Source of the DNA: Nocardia asteroides
GTDB lineage: Bacteria > Actinomycetota > Actinomycetes > Mycobacteriales > Mycobacteriaceae
Length of the DNA: 64,000 bases
Assembly: GCF_900637185.1 (NCBI RefSeq)
Contig: NZ_LR134352.1
Span: forward strand, 6,314,001 to 6,378,000
Direction: 5' to 3'
Shown here: piece after piece, positions 56,314 through 64,000 of the stretch
How positions within the stretch are numbered: the first letter of the stretch is position 1
Layout: every line of letters begins with the position of its first letter
Notes under the pieces: model-generated
Database searches by the model: none
Told to the model about the DNA's origin: nothing
Seen by the model: the letters and a program-made list of their open reading frames with translations, nothing else
Position numbers and translations under genes: made by a program

Positions 56314-57008
56314 TCCGCGTCCTGATCGTCGAGGACGAGCCGTTGATCGCCCAGGCGCACCGGGCCTACCTCGAGCGGCTCGACGGATTCGTCACCGGCG
56401 GTGTCGCGCACACCGGGCGCGACGCGCTCGGCCTGGCCGCCGAGGCGATCGCCGACGGCAACCCGTTCCACCTGGTGCTGATGGACATCGGCCTGCCCGA
56501 CATCAGCGGACTCGAGGTCGCCGCCGCGCTCAACAGCCTGGAGCCGCGTCCCGACGTCATCGCGATCACCTCGGCGCGGGAACTGACCATGGTCCGCAAC
56601 GCCGTCGCGCACGGTGTGGTGCTCTACCTGCTCAAGCCGTTCACCTTCGCCGCGTTCCGCGAGAAGCTGGAACGCTACCGCGATTTCGACACCGCGCTCC
56701 CCGCGGGCGAGGCCGCCCTGTCGCAGTACGACATCGACCGCGCGCTGGGCGCCCTGCGCACGGCCGACCAGCGCGCGGGCGCGCCGAAAGGCGTGGTGCA
56801 GCACACGCTGGAGGAGGTGTCGCGCGCGGTCCGCTCGGCCGAGGCGGGCATCACCGCCACCGACGCCGCGGCGGCGGTCGGCGTCTCCCGCATCACCGCC
56901 TGGCGCTACCTGGAGAAGCTCGCCGACGACGGATTGGCCGAGCGCCGCGCCGATTACGGCCGTGCGGGCCGCCCCAAGACCCGCTACCGCTGGCGCACCG
57001 GCGCCTAG
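56310..57008 (+). CDS. CitB/DcuR-type response regulator
   Basis: 232 aa. The receiver domain has acidic VEDEPLIAQ, the phospho-aspartate in LVLMDIGLPD and lysine in LLKPFTF. The C-terminal DNA-binding domain has an HTH in TDAAAAVGVSRITAWRYLEKL. Its start overlaps the kinase stop by 4 bp, and its stop overlaps the convergent P450 gene by 4 bp. Expected to activate dctA. Confidence 0.93.
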   Translation: MIRVLIVEDEPLIAQAHRAYLERLDGFVTGGVAHTGRDALGLAAEAIADGNPFHLVLMDIGLPDISGLEVAAALNSLEPRPDVIAITSARELTMVRNAVAHGVVLYLLKPFTFAAFREKLERYRDFDTALPAGEAALSQYDIDRALGALRTADQRAGAPKGVVQHTLEEVSRAVRSAEAGITATDAAAAVGVSRITAWRYLEKLADDGLAERRADYGRAGRPKTRYRWRTGA

Positions 57009-58333
57009 GACCGGCTGACGGTCCCGGCCAGATCGTCGGGGGCCTGGGTGCGGGCGACCGGGCCCAGGTCGACGGGCATGTGCTCGAAACCGTGCAGGGT
57101 GAACAGGTTTCGCCGGGTGGGGGCGCCGCGCAGGCGCAGGTCGGGGTAGCGGGTGTAGAGGGCGCGCAGGGCGTGCACGGCTTCCATGCGGGCCAGGCTG
57201 GCGCCGAGGCAGGCGTGGATGCCGCTGCTGAAGGCCACGTGCTCCTTCAGGTTCGGGCGGTCGATGTCGAAGCGGTGCGGGTCGGGGAAGACCGCGGGGT
57301 CGCGGTTGGCGCCGGCCAGCGACAGGATGACGGTGCTGCCCTCGCGGATCGTGGTCCCGTCGATCTCGACGTCCTCGAGCGCCTGGCGCGCGGTGGTCTG
57401 CACCGGCGGGTCGTAGCGCAGCGTCTCCTCCACCACGGCGGGCCAGCGGTCCGGATCGGCCTGGGCGATGGCCAGCTGGTCGGGGTGGGCCGACAGCGCG
57501 GCGATGGCGTTGCCGATCAGGTTGACCGTGGTCTCGAAGCCGGCGCCCATCAGCAGGCTCGCGCCCGCCTGGAGTTCGCGCAGGTCCAGGTCGCCGGAGC
57601 GGACCAGCGTGGACAGGATGTCGTCGCCGGGTTCGCGGCGCAGCCCGGCGATGTGGGCGGCCAGGTAGTCGTCCATCGACTCGATGGCGCGCATCGCGTC
57701 GCGATAGGCGGCCCAGGGGGTGCCGATGTCGAGCAGCGGGGTGACGCGGTCGCCCCAGCGCAGGAACAGGTCGCGGTCGGCGGCGGGGAAACCGAGCATG
57801 TCGGCGATGATCGCGATCGGCACCCGGGCCGCGTAGTCGGTGATCAGGTCGACCGAGCCGTGCGCGGGCATCGCGCCGAGCAGTTCCTCGGTGACGATCT
57901 CCACCCGGTCGCGCAGCCGGGCGATGGCGCGCGGGGTGAACGCCGAGGACACCGGCTTGCGCATCCTGGTGTGCTCGGGTGGGTCCATGACCAGCATCGA
58001 CGGCGGTTCGACGGGATTGGGCGGCAGCGTCACCAGGGCGGCCAGCCTGCGCCACGGCGCGGGCAGATCACCGCCGAGGGCCTGGCGCACCCCGAACCTG
58101 CTGTCGCGCAGGATGCCCCGCACCTGGGCGTGGTCGAAGGCGGCGTGCGCGAGCGGGGTGTGCAGCAGCCCGCCGGACCCGCGCAGCTCGTCGATCAGCG
58201 GATACGGATCGTGCAGGCCGCGCTGCCCGCTGAGCAGGGTGGCGAAGGGGTCGCGCCTGCGGACCCGCCAGCGCAGGACCGCCCGGGGCGCCCCGTGCTC
58301 GGCCGACCATCGCAACCAGTACTGCGCGTTCAT
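57005..58333 (-). CDS. Cytochrome P450
   Basis: 442-aa haem monooxygenase. The I-helix is MGAGFETTVN (Glu in place of the usual Asp), ExxR is EETLRYDPP, the PERF-like region DPHRFDIDRPN and the haem loop FSSGIHACLGASLARM. The ATG at 58333 follows AGGGG. Substrate unknown; it is unrelated in detail to the P450 at 5.4 kb and has no ferredoxin beside it. Confidence 0.93.
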   Translation of the reverse strand: MNAQYWLRWSAEHGAPRAVLRWRVRRRDPFATLLSGQRGLHDPYPLIDELRGSGGLLHTPLAHAAFDHAQVRGILRDSRFGVRQALGGDLPAPWRRLAALVTLPPNPVEPPSMLVMDPPEHTRMRKPVSSAFTPRAIARLRDRVEIVTEELLGAMPAHGSVDLITDYAARVPIAIIADMLGFPAADRDLFLRWGDRVTPLLDIGTPWAAYRDAMRAIESMDDYLAAHIAGLRREPGDDILSTLVRSGDLDLRELQAGASLLMGAGFETTVNLIGNAIAALSAHPDQLAIAQADPDRWPAVVEETLRYDPPVQTTARQALEDVEIDGTTIREGSTVILSLAGANRDPAVFPDPHRFDIDRPNLKEHVAFSSGIHACLGASLARMEAVHALRALYTRYPDLRLRGAPTRRNLFTLHGFEHMPVDLGPVARTQAPDDLAGTVSRS

Positions 58334-58416
58334 CGCCACCCCTGCCACTCTGCCGAAGGATGACTCCACCGTACGGACTGCACGACCGAAACGGAACGTG
58401 TTCCAGTCGGAGATCG

Positions 58417-58436
58417 TCTCCTACCGGGGTAGGAGA
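58417..58436 (-). terminator. Hairpin after the truncated AMP-ligase-like gene
   Basis: TCTCCTACC and GGTAGGAGA form a near-continuous inverted repeat directly after the stop codon at 58437; likely a terminator. Confidence 0.6.
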
Positions 58437-59150
58437 TCAGCGCCGGATCGTGACCCGTTCGGTGGTGGCGCGATGCTCGACCGCGCCCGGATCGGGATTG
58501 ACCACCTGGACCAGCGAGGCGCCCGCGTACAGCACCGCGACGTACCCGTCGATCAGTTCGGCCACGGTCTCCCACGGCGCGCTCGACAGCACCCGGTCAC
58601 CGGCCGAGATGCCCTGCATGGCAGCCGATGTGCGGGCGTCGTCGAGCACCTGGCTCACCGAGAGACCGTCCAGCGCGGCGCGGAAACCGCCGGGCAGGAA
58701 CTGGTCGCCGTGCACGCGCACCGCGGTCGCGAAGTCGGTGACGCCGACCGGCAGGTCCCGCACCGGGGTGCCCATCGCGTCCAGCGACAGCACGGCCACC
58801 TCGCCCACTCCGTCGGCGTCGTCGAGCCGGTCGGGGGTGACCAGCGCGAGGTCGGCGTCGGGATCGGGGGTGAGCACCACCTCGGTGCCCGCCCACCAGC
58901 AGCCGAGCAGCACGGCCGCGGTCTGCCAGTGCGCGGGCAGCAGCACCGCGACCCGGGCGCCGGGACTGAGCGCGAACTCGTCGCGCAGCAGATTCGCGGT
59001 CTTGGCGGCCCAGTTGGCCAGCGTCAGACCGGACAGTTCGATCCGGGCACCGGTGGCGTCGTCATACCAGGTGACGCGCGGACCGGCCGGGTCGCGTTCG
59101 AGGATCGGGTCGAGGAGGGCGTCGGTGAGGGTGGAGTTCGGCTCACGCAT
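58437..59150 (-). CDS. TIGR03089-family truncated ANL-like protein
   Basis: 237 aa, resembling only the first part of AMP-forming ligases (LTLANWAAKTANLLRDEF, GARVAVLLPAHWQTAAVLLGCWWAG) and ending with SAPWETVAELIDGYVAVLYAGASLV. No P-loop TSGTTGxPK or A7-A10 motif is present, so it cannot be a normal ligase. This is a recognised actinobacterial family of that length, not a fresh truncation. It lies 3 bp after the LCP-protein gene, in the same operon. Confidence 0.82.
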   Translation of the reverse strand: MREPNSTLTDALLDPILERDPAGPRVTWYDDATGARIELSGLTLANWAAKTANLLRDEFALSPGARVAVLLPAHWQTAAVLLGCWWAGTEVVLTPDPDADLALVTPDRLDDADGVGEVAVLSLDAMGTPVRDLPVGVTDFATAVRVHGDQFLPGGFRAALDGLSVSQVLDDARTSAAMQGISAGDRVLSSAPWETVAELIDGYVAVLYAGASLVQVVNPDPGAVEHRATTERVTIRR

Positions 59151-59153
59151 GGG

Positions 59154-60638
59154 TCAGTTCACGCATTTCGGTCCGTTCTGGCCTGCGTCGATCGGCGGGG
59201 CTGGCGGTACTGGCGTCGCGGTCGCCGAGGATGTTCCATCGAAATCGAACATGCCCGCCGCGGCCGAGCCTGGACCAGAATAGTCGCTCGCCAGCACCAC
59301 GCTCACGGTATCCGCCGACAGTGACGGATCCGCGACCACGGTGAGACCACCCAGTGCCTCCGCCACCGCGGCGGCCTTCGGGTCGGACTCGTCGGCGGCG
59401 AGCACCCGGCTCGAACTCACGCTGCCGCCGGTGTAGTTCCCCACCAGGCCCTCGCGGAAACCCTTGCCCGTCAACGCCGCCGACACCTTGGCCGCCAGAC
59501 CGGCTTTTCCGCCCGCGTTGAACACGCTCACCGCCACCGTCGACGGGTCGACCTTCGGCTTGTCGTCGCCGCCGGACTTCTCCTCGCCGACCAGCCCGGC
59601 GACGTAGTCCTGCACCGCCTTCGGCTCCACCCGCACGACCGACTCACCGGCCGAGGTCATGCTGTTGAGATCGGCCACCGGGATGGTCTCGAACTCCACC
59701 TTGCCGCCGGACAGATCCTTCAGCTGCTGCAGGAAGGCCAGCACGTCCCAGTCCTCGTCGAGCACCACGGTGCGCCCGACCGCCTCGCTGATCTCGTTCA
59801 GCTTGCCCGGATTCGCCAGCACCTTGGCATTGAGCAGCTGCCCGACCAGCTGGGCCATGAACACCTGCTGACGCACGATGCGATCGATGTCACCGCGGGG
59901 CAGCCCGTGCCGCTGCCGCACGAAGCTCAGCGCCTGCTGCCCGTCGAGGCGCTGCTCCCCGGCCGGGAACTCCGCGCCCGACATCCATTCGTCCACCGCG
60001 TTGTTCAGGCACACCTCGACCCCGCCCACGGCATCGGTGAGCAGCACGAACCCGAGCAGGCTCACCTCGGCGTAGTGGTCGACGGTGATGCCGGTGAGCG
60101 AGGCCACCGACTTGATCAGCGCCTGCCTGCCCGCCTTGGTCGACTCGCGTTCGGCGTCGCCCTCGGAACTGCCCTTGTCCAGCAGTTTCGCCCGCTCGGT
60201 CTCCTTGGTGGAGCCGTAGGCGGAGTTGATCTTGCCCTTGCCCTGGCCGGGAATGTCGACGTAGGAGTCGCGCGGGATCGAGATGGCGGTGGCCGAACTG
60301 CCGTCGTTGGGTACGCGGACCAGCACGATGGTGTCGGTGTTGGTGCCCACCTCGTCGCCGGCGTGCAGCATGGCGCGCTCGGCGGAGGTCAGCGGGTTGC
60401 CGTGCGCGTCGGTGCGGCTGTCCACGCCGACCAGCAGGATGTCGACCGCGCCGTCACGGCCGCCGCCGAGACCGAGGCCGCCGATACGGTCGATATTGGC
60501 GATCAGATTGTCGACGCTGCGCCAGGCGAAGCCGGTGAGGGCGAGCACCAGGACCGCCGAGATCGCCACCATCACCTTGGCCGGGCCGAGGGCACCGGTC
60601 TGCGCGGCCATCGTTGGTGGTCTGGTCGACTCTCGCAC
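59154..60638 (-). CDS. LytR-CpsA-Psr (LCP) family cell-wall ligase
   Basis: 494 aa. A single N-terminal membrane span (VMVAISAVLVLALTGFAW) anchors an extracellular LCP domain (DILLVGVDSRTD, SIPRDSYVDIP, FVLLTDAVGGVEVCLN, LSFVRQRHGLPRGDIDRI) and a C-terminal LytR_C domain. LCP proteins attach arabinogalactan to peptidoglycan; the rhamnose-linker genes rmlD and wbbL next door fit. The GTG at 60638 has AGAGGA 7 bases before it; ATG 60611 is an alternative. Equivalent to Rv3267. Confidence 0.93.
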   Translation of the reverse strand: MRESTRPPTMAAQTGALGPAKVMVAISAVLVLALTGFAWRSVDNLIANIDRIGGLGLGGGRDGAVDILLVGVDSRTDAHGNPLTSAERAMLHAGDEVGTNTDTIVLVRVPNDGSSATAISIPRDSYVDIPGQGKGKINSAYGSTKETERAKLLDKGSSEGDAERESTKAGRQALIKSVASLTGITVDHYAEVSLLGFVLLTDAVGGVEVCLNNAVDEWMSGAEFPAGEQRLDGQQALSFVRQRHGLPRGDIDRIVRQQVFMAQLVGQLLNAKVLANPGKLNEISEAVGRTVVLDEDWDVLAFLQQLKDLSGGKVEFETIPVADLNSMTSAGESVVRVEPKAVQDYVAGLVGEEKSGGDDKPKVDPSTVAVSVFNAGGKAGLAAKVSAALTGKGFREGLVGNYTGGSVSSSRVLAADESDPKAAAVAEALGGLTVVADPSLSADTVSVVLASDYSGPGSAAAGMFDFDGTSSATATPVPPAPPIDAGQNGPKCVN

Positions 60639-60803
60639 TCGTGCATCCTCTCGACGAACTCCGCGCCCGGCCCGTATCTCCCCCGGCAAACCCCGCCTTC
60701 TCGAAAACCTGGGCTCGTCCGCCGTAACCGGCCATCACAGGCTAACCAACAGTTACCACACTCGGGCCGAACCACCGGTGCTCCGGCGTGCCAGACTGGC
60801 CGC

Positions 60804-61661
60804 GTGAACGCCGATTCCCCCGCCCCCACTCGCCTGATCGTAACCGGAGCGCGCGGTCTGCTGGGGCGAGAGATCCTGCGGCTCGCGCCCGCGGCGGCCG
60901 GCTACGGCAGGAGCGAGCTCGACATCACCGACCGCGCCGCCGTCGACGCCGTCGTCAGCCCGGGCGCCGTGGTGCTCAACTGCGCGGCCTACACCGCCGT
61001 CGACGCCGCCGAGACCGACCGCGAGGCCGCCTTCACCGGCAATGCCACCGGTCCCGCCGTCCTGGCCGCGGCCTGCGCCGCGGCGGGCGCGCGGCTGATC
61101 CACGTCTCCACCGATTACGTCTTCCCGGGCACCGCCCGCACACCGTACGAGCCGGACGACCCGACCGGGCCCGCCACGGTCTACGGACAGTCCAAGCTGG
61201 CCGGTGAGCAGGCGGTGCGCGAGCTGTGTCCGGCGGCGCAGATCGTGCGCACCGCCTGGGTGTATGCCGGGGTCGACGGCGATTTCGTCGCGACCATGCG
61301 CAGGCTGGAGGGCGAGCGCGAGACGGTCAGCGTGGTCGACGACCAGGTGGGCTCCCCCACCAGCGCCGCCGACCTGGCCGCCGCCCTGCTCGAACTGAGC
61401 ACCCGGCCGGACGCCCCCCGGGTGCTGCACGCCACCAATTCCGGCACCGCCACCTGGTTCGACCTCGCCAGGGCGGTTTTCACCGAGCTCGGCGCCGACC
61501 CCGCGCGGGTCCTGCCCTGCGACTCCACCGCTTTCCCCAGACCCGCACCGCGCCCGGCCTATTCGGTGCTCTCGCCCACGGTGTGGAACGCGGCGGGACT
61601 GACCCCGTTGCGGCCCTGGCGTTCCGCACTCACCGACACATTCCGCCGGGTCTCCGGCTAG
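60804..61661 (+). CDS. rmlD: dTDP-4-dehydrorhamnose reductase
   Basis: 285-aa short-chain reductase making dTDP-L-rhamnose. The Rossmann motif is VTGARGLLGREI, the substrate region NCAAYTAVDAAE and STDYVFPG, and YxxxK is YGQSK. Ends with the family's PWRSALTDTFR. The GTG at 60804 lacks an RBS and a CAGACT box nearby suggests a leaderless mRNA. Divergent from the LCP gene. Equivalent to Rv3266c. Confidence 0.93.
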   Translation: MNADSPAPTRLIVTGARGLLGREILRLAPAAAGYGRSELDITDRAAVDAVVSPGAVVLNCAAYTAVDAAETDREAAFTGNATGPAVLAAACAAAGARLIHVSTDYVFPGTARTPYEPDDPTGPATVYGQSKLAGEQAVRELCPAAQIVRTAWVYAGVDGDFVATMRRLEGERETVSVVDDQVGSPTSAADLAAALLELSTRPDAPRVLHATNSGTATWFDLARAVFTELGADPARVLPCDSTAFPRPAPRPAYSVLSPTVWNAAGLTPLRPWRSALTDTFRRVSG

Positions 61662-61672
61662 GCTGCCCAGTC

Positions 61673-62578
61673 GTGAACGCAGCCGATGCAGCCGATTCTG
61701 TGGCCCCCGCTGGCCTTGCCGTCGTCACGGTGACCTATTCGCCGGGCGAGCACCTCGAGCACTTCATCACCACCCTGGCCGACGCCACCAGCGAGAAGCC
61801 GCAGGTGATCCTGGCCGACAACGGCTCCACCGACGGCGTGCCCGAGCTCGTCGCCGAGGCCAACTCGCACGTGCGGCTGCTGCGCACCGGCGGCAACATC
61901 GGCTACGGCGGCGCCATCAACCGGGCCGTCGCCGAGATCGACCCGTCGATCGAGTTCGTCATCCTGGCCAACCCGGACATCCGCTGGGGCGTGGACTCCA
62001 TCGACAAGATGCTCGAGGCCGCGAAGCGCTGGCCCCGGGCCGGCGCGTTCGGGCCGATGGTCCGCGAACCCGACGGCAGCGTCTACCCCTCCGCGCGCCG
62101 CGTCCCCGGCCTCGCCGACGGCGCGGGCCACGCGATCCTGGGCACGATCTGGCCGAAGAACCCCTGGTCGGTGCGCTACCGGCAGGAGAACGAGGAGATC
62201 TCCGAGCGGGTGGTCGGCTGGCTGTCGGGCTCCTGCCTGCTGGTGCGCCGGGCCGCCTTCGACACCATCGACGGCTTCGACTCGCGCTACTTCATGTACA
62301 TGGAGGACGTGGACTTCGGTGACCGCATGGGCAAGGCGGGCTGGCACAATGTGTTCGTCCCCGACGCCGAGGTGACCCACGCCAAGGGTCACGCCGCGGG
62401 CAAGCATCCGGAACTGATGCTGCCGGCCCACCACGCCAGTGCCTACCGATTCCAGGCCGACCGGCATCCGCACTGGTGGCAGGCGCCGTTGCGGGGCGCG
62501 CTGCGCGCCGGACTTGCGGTTCGCTCCCGGATTGCGGTTCGATCGGCGCTGCGCGAGAAAGCGCGCACCGGCGCCTGA
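61673..62578 (+). CDS. wbbL: Rhamnosyltransferase WbbL, galactan linker
   Basis: 301-aa GT2 enzyme that adds L-rhamnose to the decaprenyl-PP-GlcNAc linker of arabinogalactan. VVTVTYSPGEHLEHF, LADNGSTDG, ILANPDIRW (DxD region), GWLSGSCLLVRRAAF and MYMEDVDFGDR are characteristic. A TAGGCT box (61659-61664) overlapping the rmlD stop suggests its own leaderless promoter for the GTG at 61673. Equivalent to Rv3265c. Confidence 0.94.
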   Translation: MNAADAADSVAPAGLAVVTVTYSPGEHLEHFITTLADATSEKPQVILADNGSTDGVPELVAEANSHVRLLRTGGNIGYGGAINRAVAEIDPSIEFVILANPDIRWGVDSIDKMLEAAKRWPRAGAFGPMVREPDGSVYPSARRVPGLADGAGHAILGTIWPKNPWSVRYRQENEEISERVVGWLSGSCLLVRRAAFDTIDGFDSRYFMYMEDVDFGDRMGKAGWHNVFVPDAEVTHAKGHAAGKHPELMLPAHHASAYRFQADRHPHWWQAPLRGALRAGLAVRSRIAVRSALREKARTGA

Positions 62579-62612
62579 CCAGGGCGCCGTCACTGTGAAC
62601 AGGGGAAACTCG

Positions 62613-63692
62613 ATGGCAGGCAACTCAGGCACCGACGCGGTCATCCTCGTCGGCGGACAGGGCACGCGGCTGCGTCCGCTCACCCTCTCGGCGCCCAAGC
62701 CGATGCTGCCGACGGCCGGGCTGCCGTTCCTGACCCACCTGCTGGCCCGCATCGCCGAGGCCGGGATCACCCACGTGGTGCTGGGCACCTCGTTCAAGGC
62801 CGAGGTGTTCGAAGAGCACTTCGGTGACGGCTCCGACCTGGGGCTCGAGCTCGAGTACGTCACCGAGACCGAGCCGCTGGGCACCGGCGGCGGTATCCGC
62901 AACGTGCTGCCCAAGCTGCGCGCGGACAACGTGATGGTGTTCAACGGCGACGTGCTGGGCGGCACCGATCTGGGCGCGATCCTGGATACGCACGAGTCGA
63001 CCAACGCCGATGTCACCCTGCATCTGGTCCGGGTCAGCGATCCGCGCGCCTTCGGCTGCGTGCCGACCGACGCCGACGGCCGGGTCACCGCGTTCCTGGA
63101 GAAGACCCAGGATCCGCCGACCGACCAGATCAACGCCGGTTGCTACGTGTTCCGCCGCGAGTACATCGAGAAGATCCCGAGCGGGCGCCCGGTGTCGGTG
63201 GAACGCGAGGTCTTCCCCGCGCTGCTCGCCGAGGGCGCGCGGGTGCAGGGTCACGTCGACGCCTCCTACTGGCGCGACATGGGCACCCCGGAGGACTTCG
63301 TCCGCGGCTCGGCCGACCTGGTCCGCGGCATCGCCCCCTCGCCCGCCCTGCCGGGTCAGCGGGGTGAGTCGCTGGTGCACCCCGGCGCCGGGGTGGCGCC
63401 GGGCGCGCTGCTCATCGGCGGCACGGTCGTGGGCCGCGGCGCGGAGATCGGCGCGGGCGCGCGCCTGGACGGCGCCGTGATCTTCGACGGCGCGGTCGTC
63501 GAGGCGGGCGCCACCGTGGAACGCTCCATCGTCGGCTTCGGCGCCCGTATCGGCCCGCGCGCCCTGGTCCGCGACGGCGTCATCGGCGACGGCGCCAACG
63601 TCGGCGCCCGCTGCGAACTGCTCCGCGGCGCCCGGGTCTGGCCCGGCGTGGAAATCCCCGACGGCGGCATCCGCTTCTCCACCGACGTCTGA
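62613..63692 (+). CDS. manC: Mannose-1-phosphate guanylyltransferase
   Basis: 359 aa. Nucleotidyltransferase domain VILVGGQGTRLRPLTLSAPKPMLP (positions 10-33; first part given), TETEPLGTGGGIRN and VFNGDVLGG, then a left-handed beta-helix of hexapeptide repeats (GARLDGAVIFDGAVV onward). It makes GDP-mannose, the mannosyl donor for PIM, LAM and glycoproteins. An AGGGGAA RBS lies before the ATG at 62613. The mycobacterial orthologue Rv3264c is often called manB. Confidence 0.92.
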   Translation: MAGNSGTDAVILVGGQGTRLRPLTLSAPKPMLPTAGLPFLTHLLARIAEAGITHVVLGTSFKAEVFEEHFGDGSDLGLELEYVTETEPLGTGGGIRNVLPKLRADNVMVFNGDVLGGTDLGAILDTHESTNADVTLHLVRVSDPRAFGCVPTDADGRVTAFLEKTQDPPTDQINAGCYVFRREYIEKIPSGRPVSVEREVFPALLAEGARVQGHVDASYWRDMGTPEDFVRGSADLVRGIAPSPALPGQRGESLVHPGAGVAPGALLIGGTVVGRGAEIGAGARLDGAVIFDGAVVEAGATVERSIVGFGARIGPRALVRDGVIGDGANVGARCELLRGARVWPGVEIPDGGIRFSTDV

Positions 63693-63718
63693 CCTGTCAC
63701 CGTCCCGGCGCCGCGCGG

Positions 63719-64000
63719 TCAGCTGAAGCCGACCGCGTGGTCGCCCCAGGCGGTGTGCAGGTCGGCGTCGGGGTTGTCGACGACGCGGTCGATGGTGTCG
63801 ATGAGCAGGGTCGTGCGGGCCGGGGAGCGGTAGTGCGGCCAGTGTTTGGAGCCGTCCAGGGCGGCGGGGACGCCGTGTTCGGCGAAGGCCAGCCAGCGGC
63901 GCTGCATCCGGCCCGAGACCGCGTCCGAGACCTTGCGGCCGCCGAGCCAGAAGGTCGGGTCATGGTTGAGCGTGCCGAAATTGCCGAAGACATAAGGCAA
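63719..64000 (-). CDS. Type-B carboxylesterase/lipase, C-terminal fragment
   Basis: Only the last 93 residues lie in the window; the start is beyond base 64000. PYVFGNF, RMQRRWLAFAEHGVP and the W-x-x-Y pattern before the stop match the end of type-B carboxylesterases. The catalytic Ser and Glu are outside; the visible fragment lacks the active-site residues. Convergent with manC across 26 bp. Confidence 0.8.
   Translation of the reverse strand: MPYVFGNFGTLNHDPTFWLGGRKVSDAVSGRMQRRWLAFAEHGVPAALDGSKHWPHYRSPARTTLLIDTIDRVVDNPDADLHTAWGDHAVGFS

Overview
The window is high-GC DNA from a mycolic-acid actinomycete, most likely a Nocardia. Evidence for this is a DprE1-type decaprenylphosphoryl-ribose oxidase, MtrAB-LpqB, SecA1, WhiB2, FbiA/FbiB (coenzyme F420), rhamnose/galactan linker genes (rmlD, wbbL), many GTG starts, many 4-bp ATGA/GTGA overlaps and several apparently leaderless genes. 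From about 16.7 kb to the end the gene order follows, as I remember it, the Mycobacterium tuberculosis block secA1 - tgs3 - desA3/reductase - HPF - comF - lpqB-mtrB-mtrA - tmk - sahH - alkB/rubA/rubB/tetR - manA - TobH-like - manB - DUF3499 - whiB2 - fbiAB - manC - wbbL - rmlD - LCP, with local inversions and Nocardia-type insertions. No tRNA, rRNA, CRISPR array or insertion sequence was seen.

Region by region: 1-3006 holds the end of a peptide/nickel-type ABC importer operon (two permeases, two ATPases; the binding protein must lie upstream). A DprE1-family oxidase (3031) and a secreted glycine-rich protein (4641) follow. The most distinctive region is 5.4-12.3 kb. Here a cytochrome P450 diverges from a tightly packed operon of two thiolase-fold (KAS III/OleA-like) genes, a small membrane protein, an NAD(P)-dependent 3-hydroxy reductase, a family-2 glycosyltransferase and an AMP-ligase-like beta-lactone synthetase. 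This is the gene set expected for a nocardiolactone (nlt)-type long-chain beta-lactone pathway, which is OleA/OleD/OleC chemistry without an OleB decarboxylase. 12.3-16.6 kb is accessory: a PapA-like acyltransferase, a leaderless BrnT/RHH-type toxin-antitoxin pair, a pentapeptide-repeat protein, a probable lipoprotein and a VapBC module with a clear twin operator.

16.7-26.5 kb carries secA, then a lipid block: a WS/DGAT-like acyltransferase, a DUF6912-like protein, a ferredoxin-type reductase, two fatty acyl desaturases and a BluB-like flavoprotein. Three promoters in this block share the core CCTACG-N4-CGTA, suggesting one common regulator. 26.6-33.2 kb (minus strand) is the ribosome-hibernation factor, ComF, LpqB, MtrB, MtrA and thymidylate kinase. 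Two small secreted paralogues follow, then sahH and two alkane monooxygenases, one of them in a fully overlapping alkB-rubA-rubB-tetR operon.

39.4-48.2 kb contains the F420 genes (fbiA, fbiB, NUDIX), whiB2, and the mannose genes manB and manA. The GDP-mannose enzyme manC lies at 62.6 kb next to wbbL and rmlD, which make and attach the rhamnose of the arabinogalactan linker. 48.3-59.2 kb is more variable: tandem ZnT9-like cation transporters, a carotenoid-oxidoreductase-like flavoprotein, a TetR gene with two palindromic operators, dctA with a divergent citA/dcuS-type two-component system and a perfect CRP-type box between them, a second P450 and a stand-alone truncated AMP-ligase-like protein. 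The window ends in the C-terminus of a type-B carboxylesterase on the minus strand.
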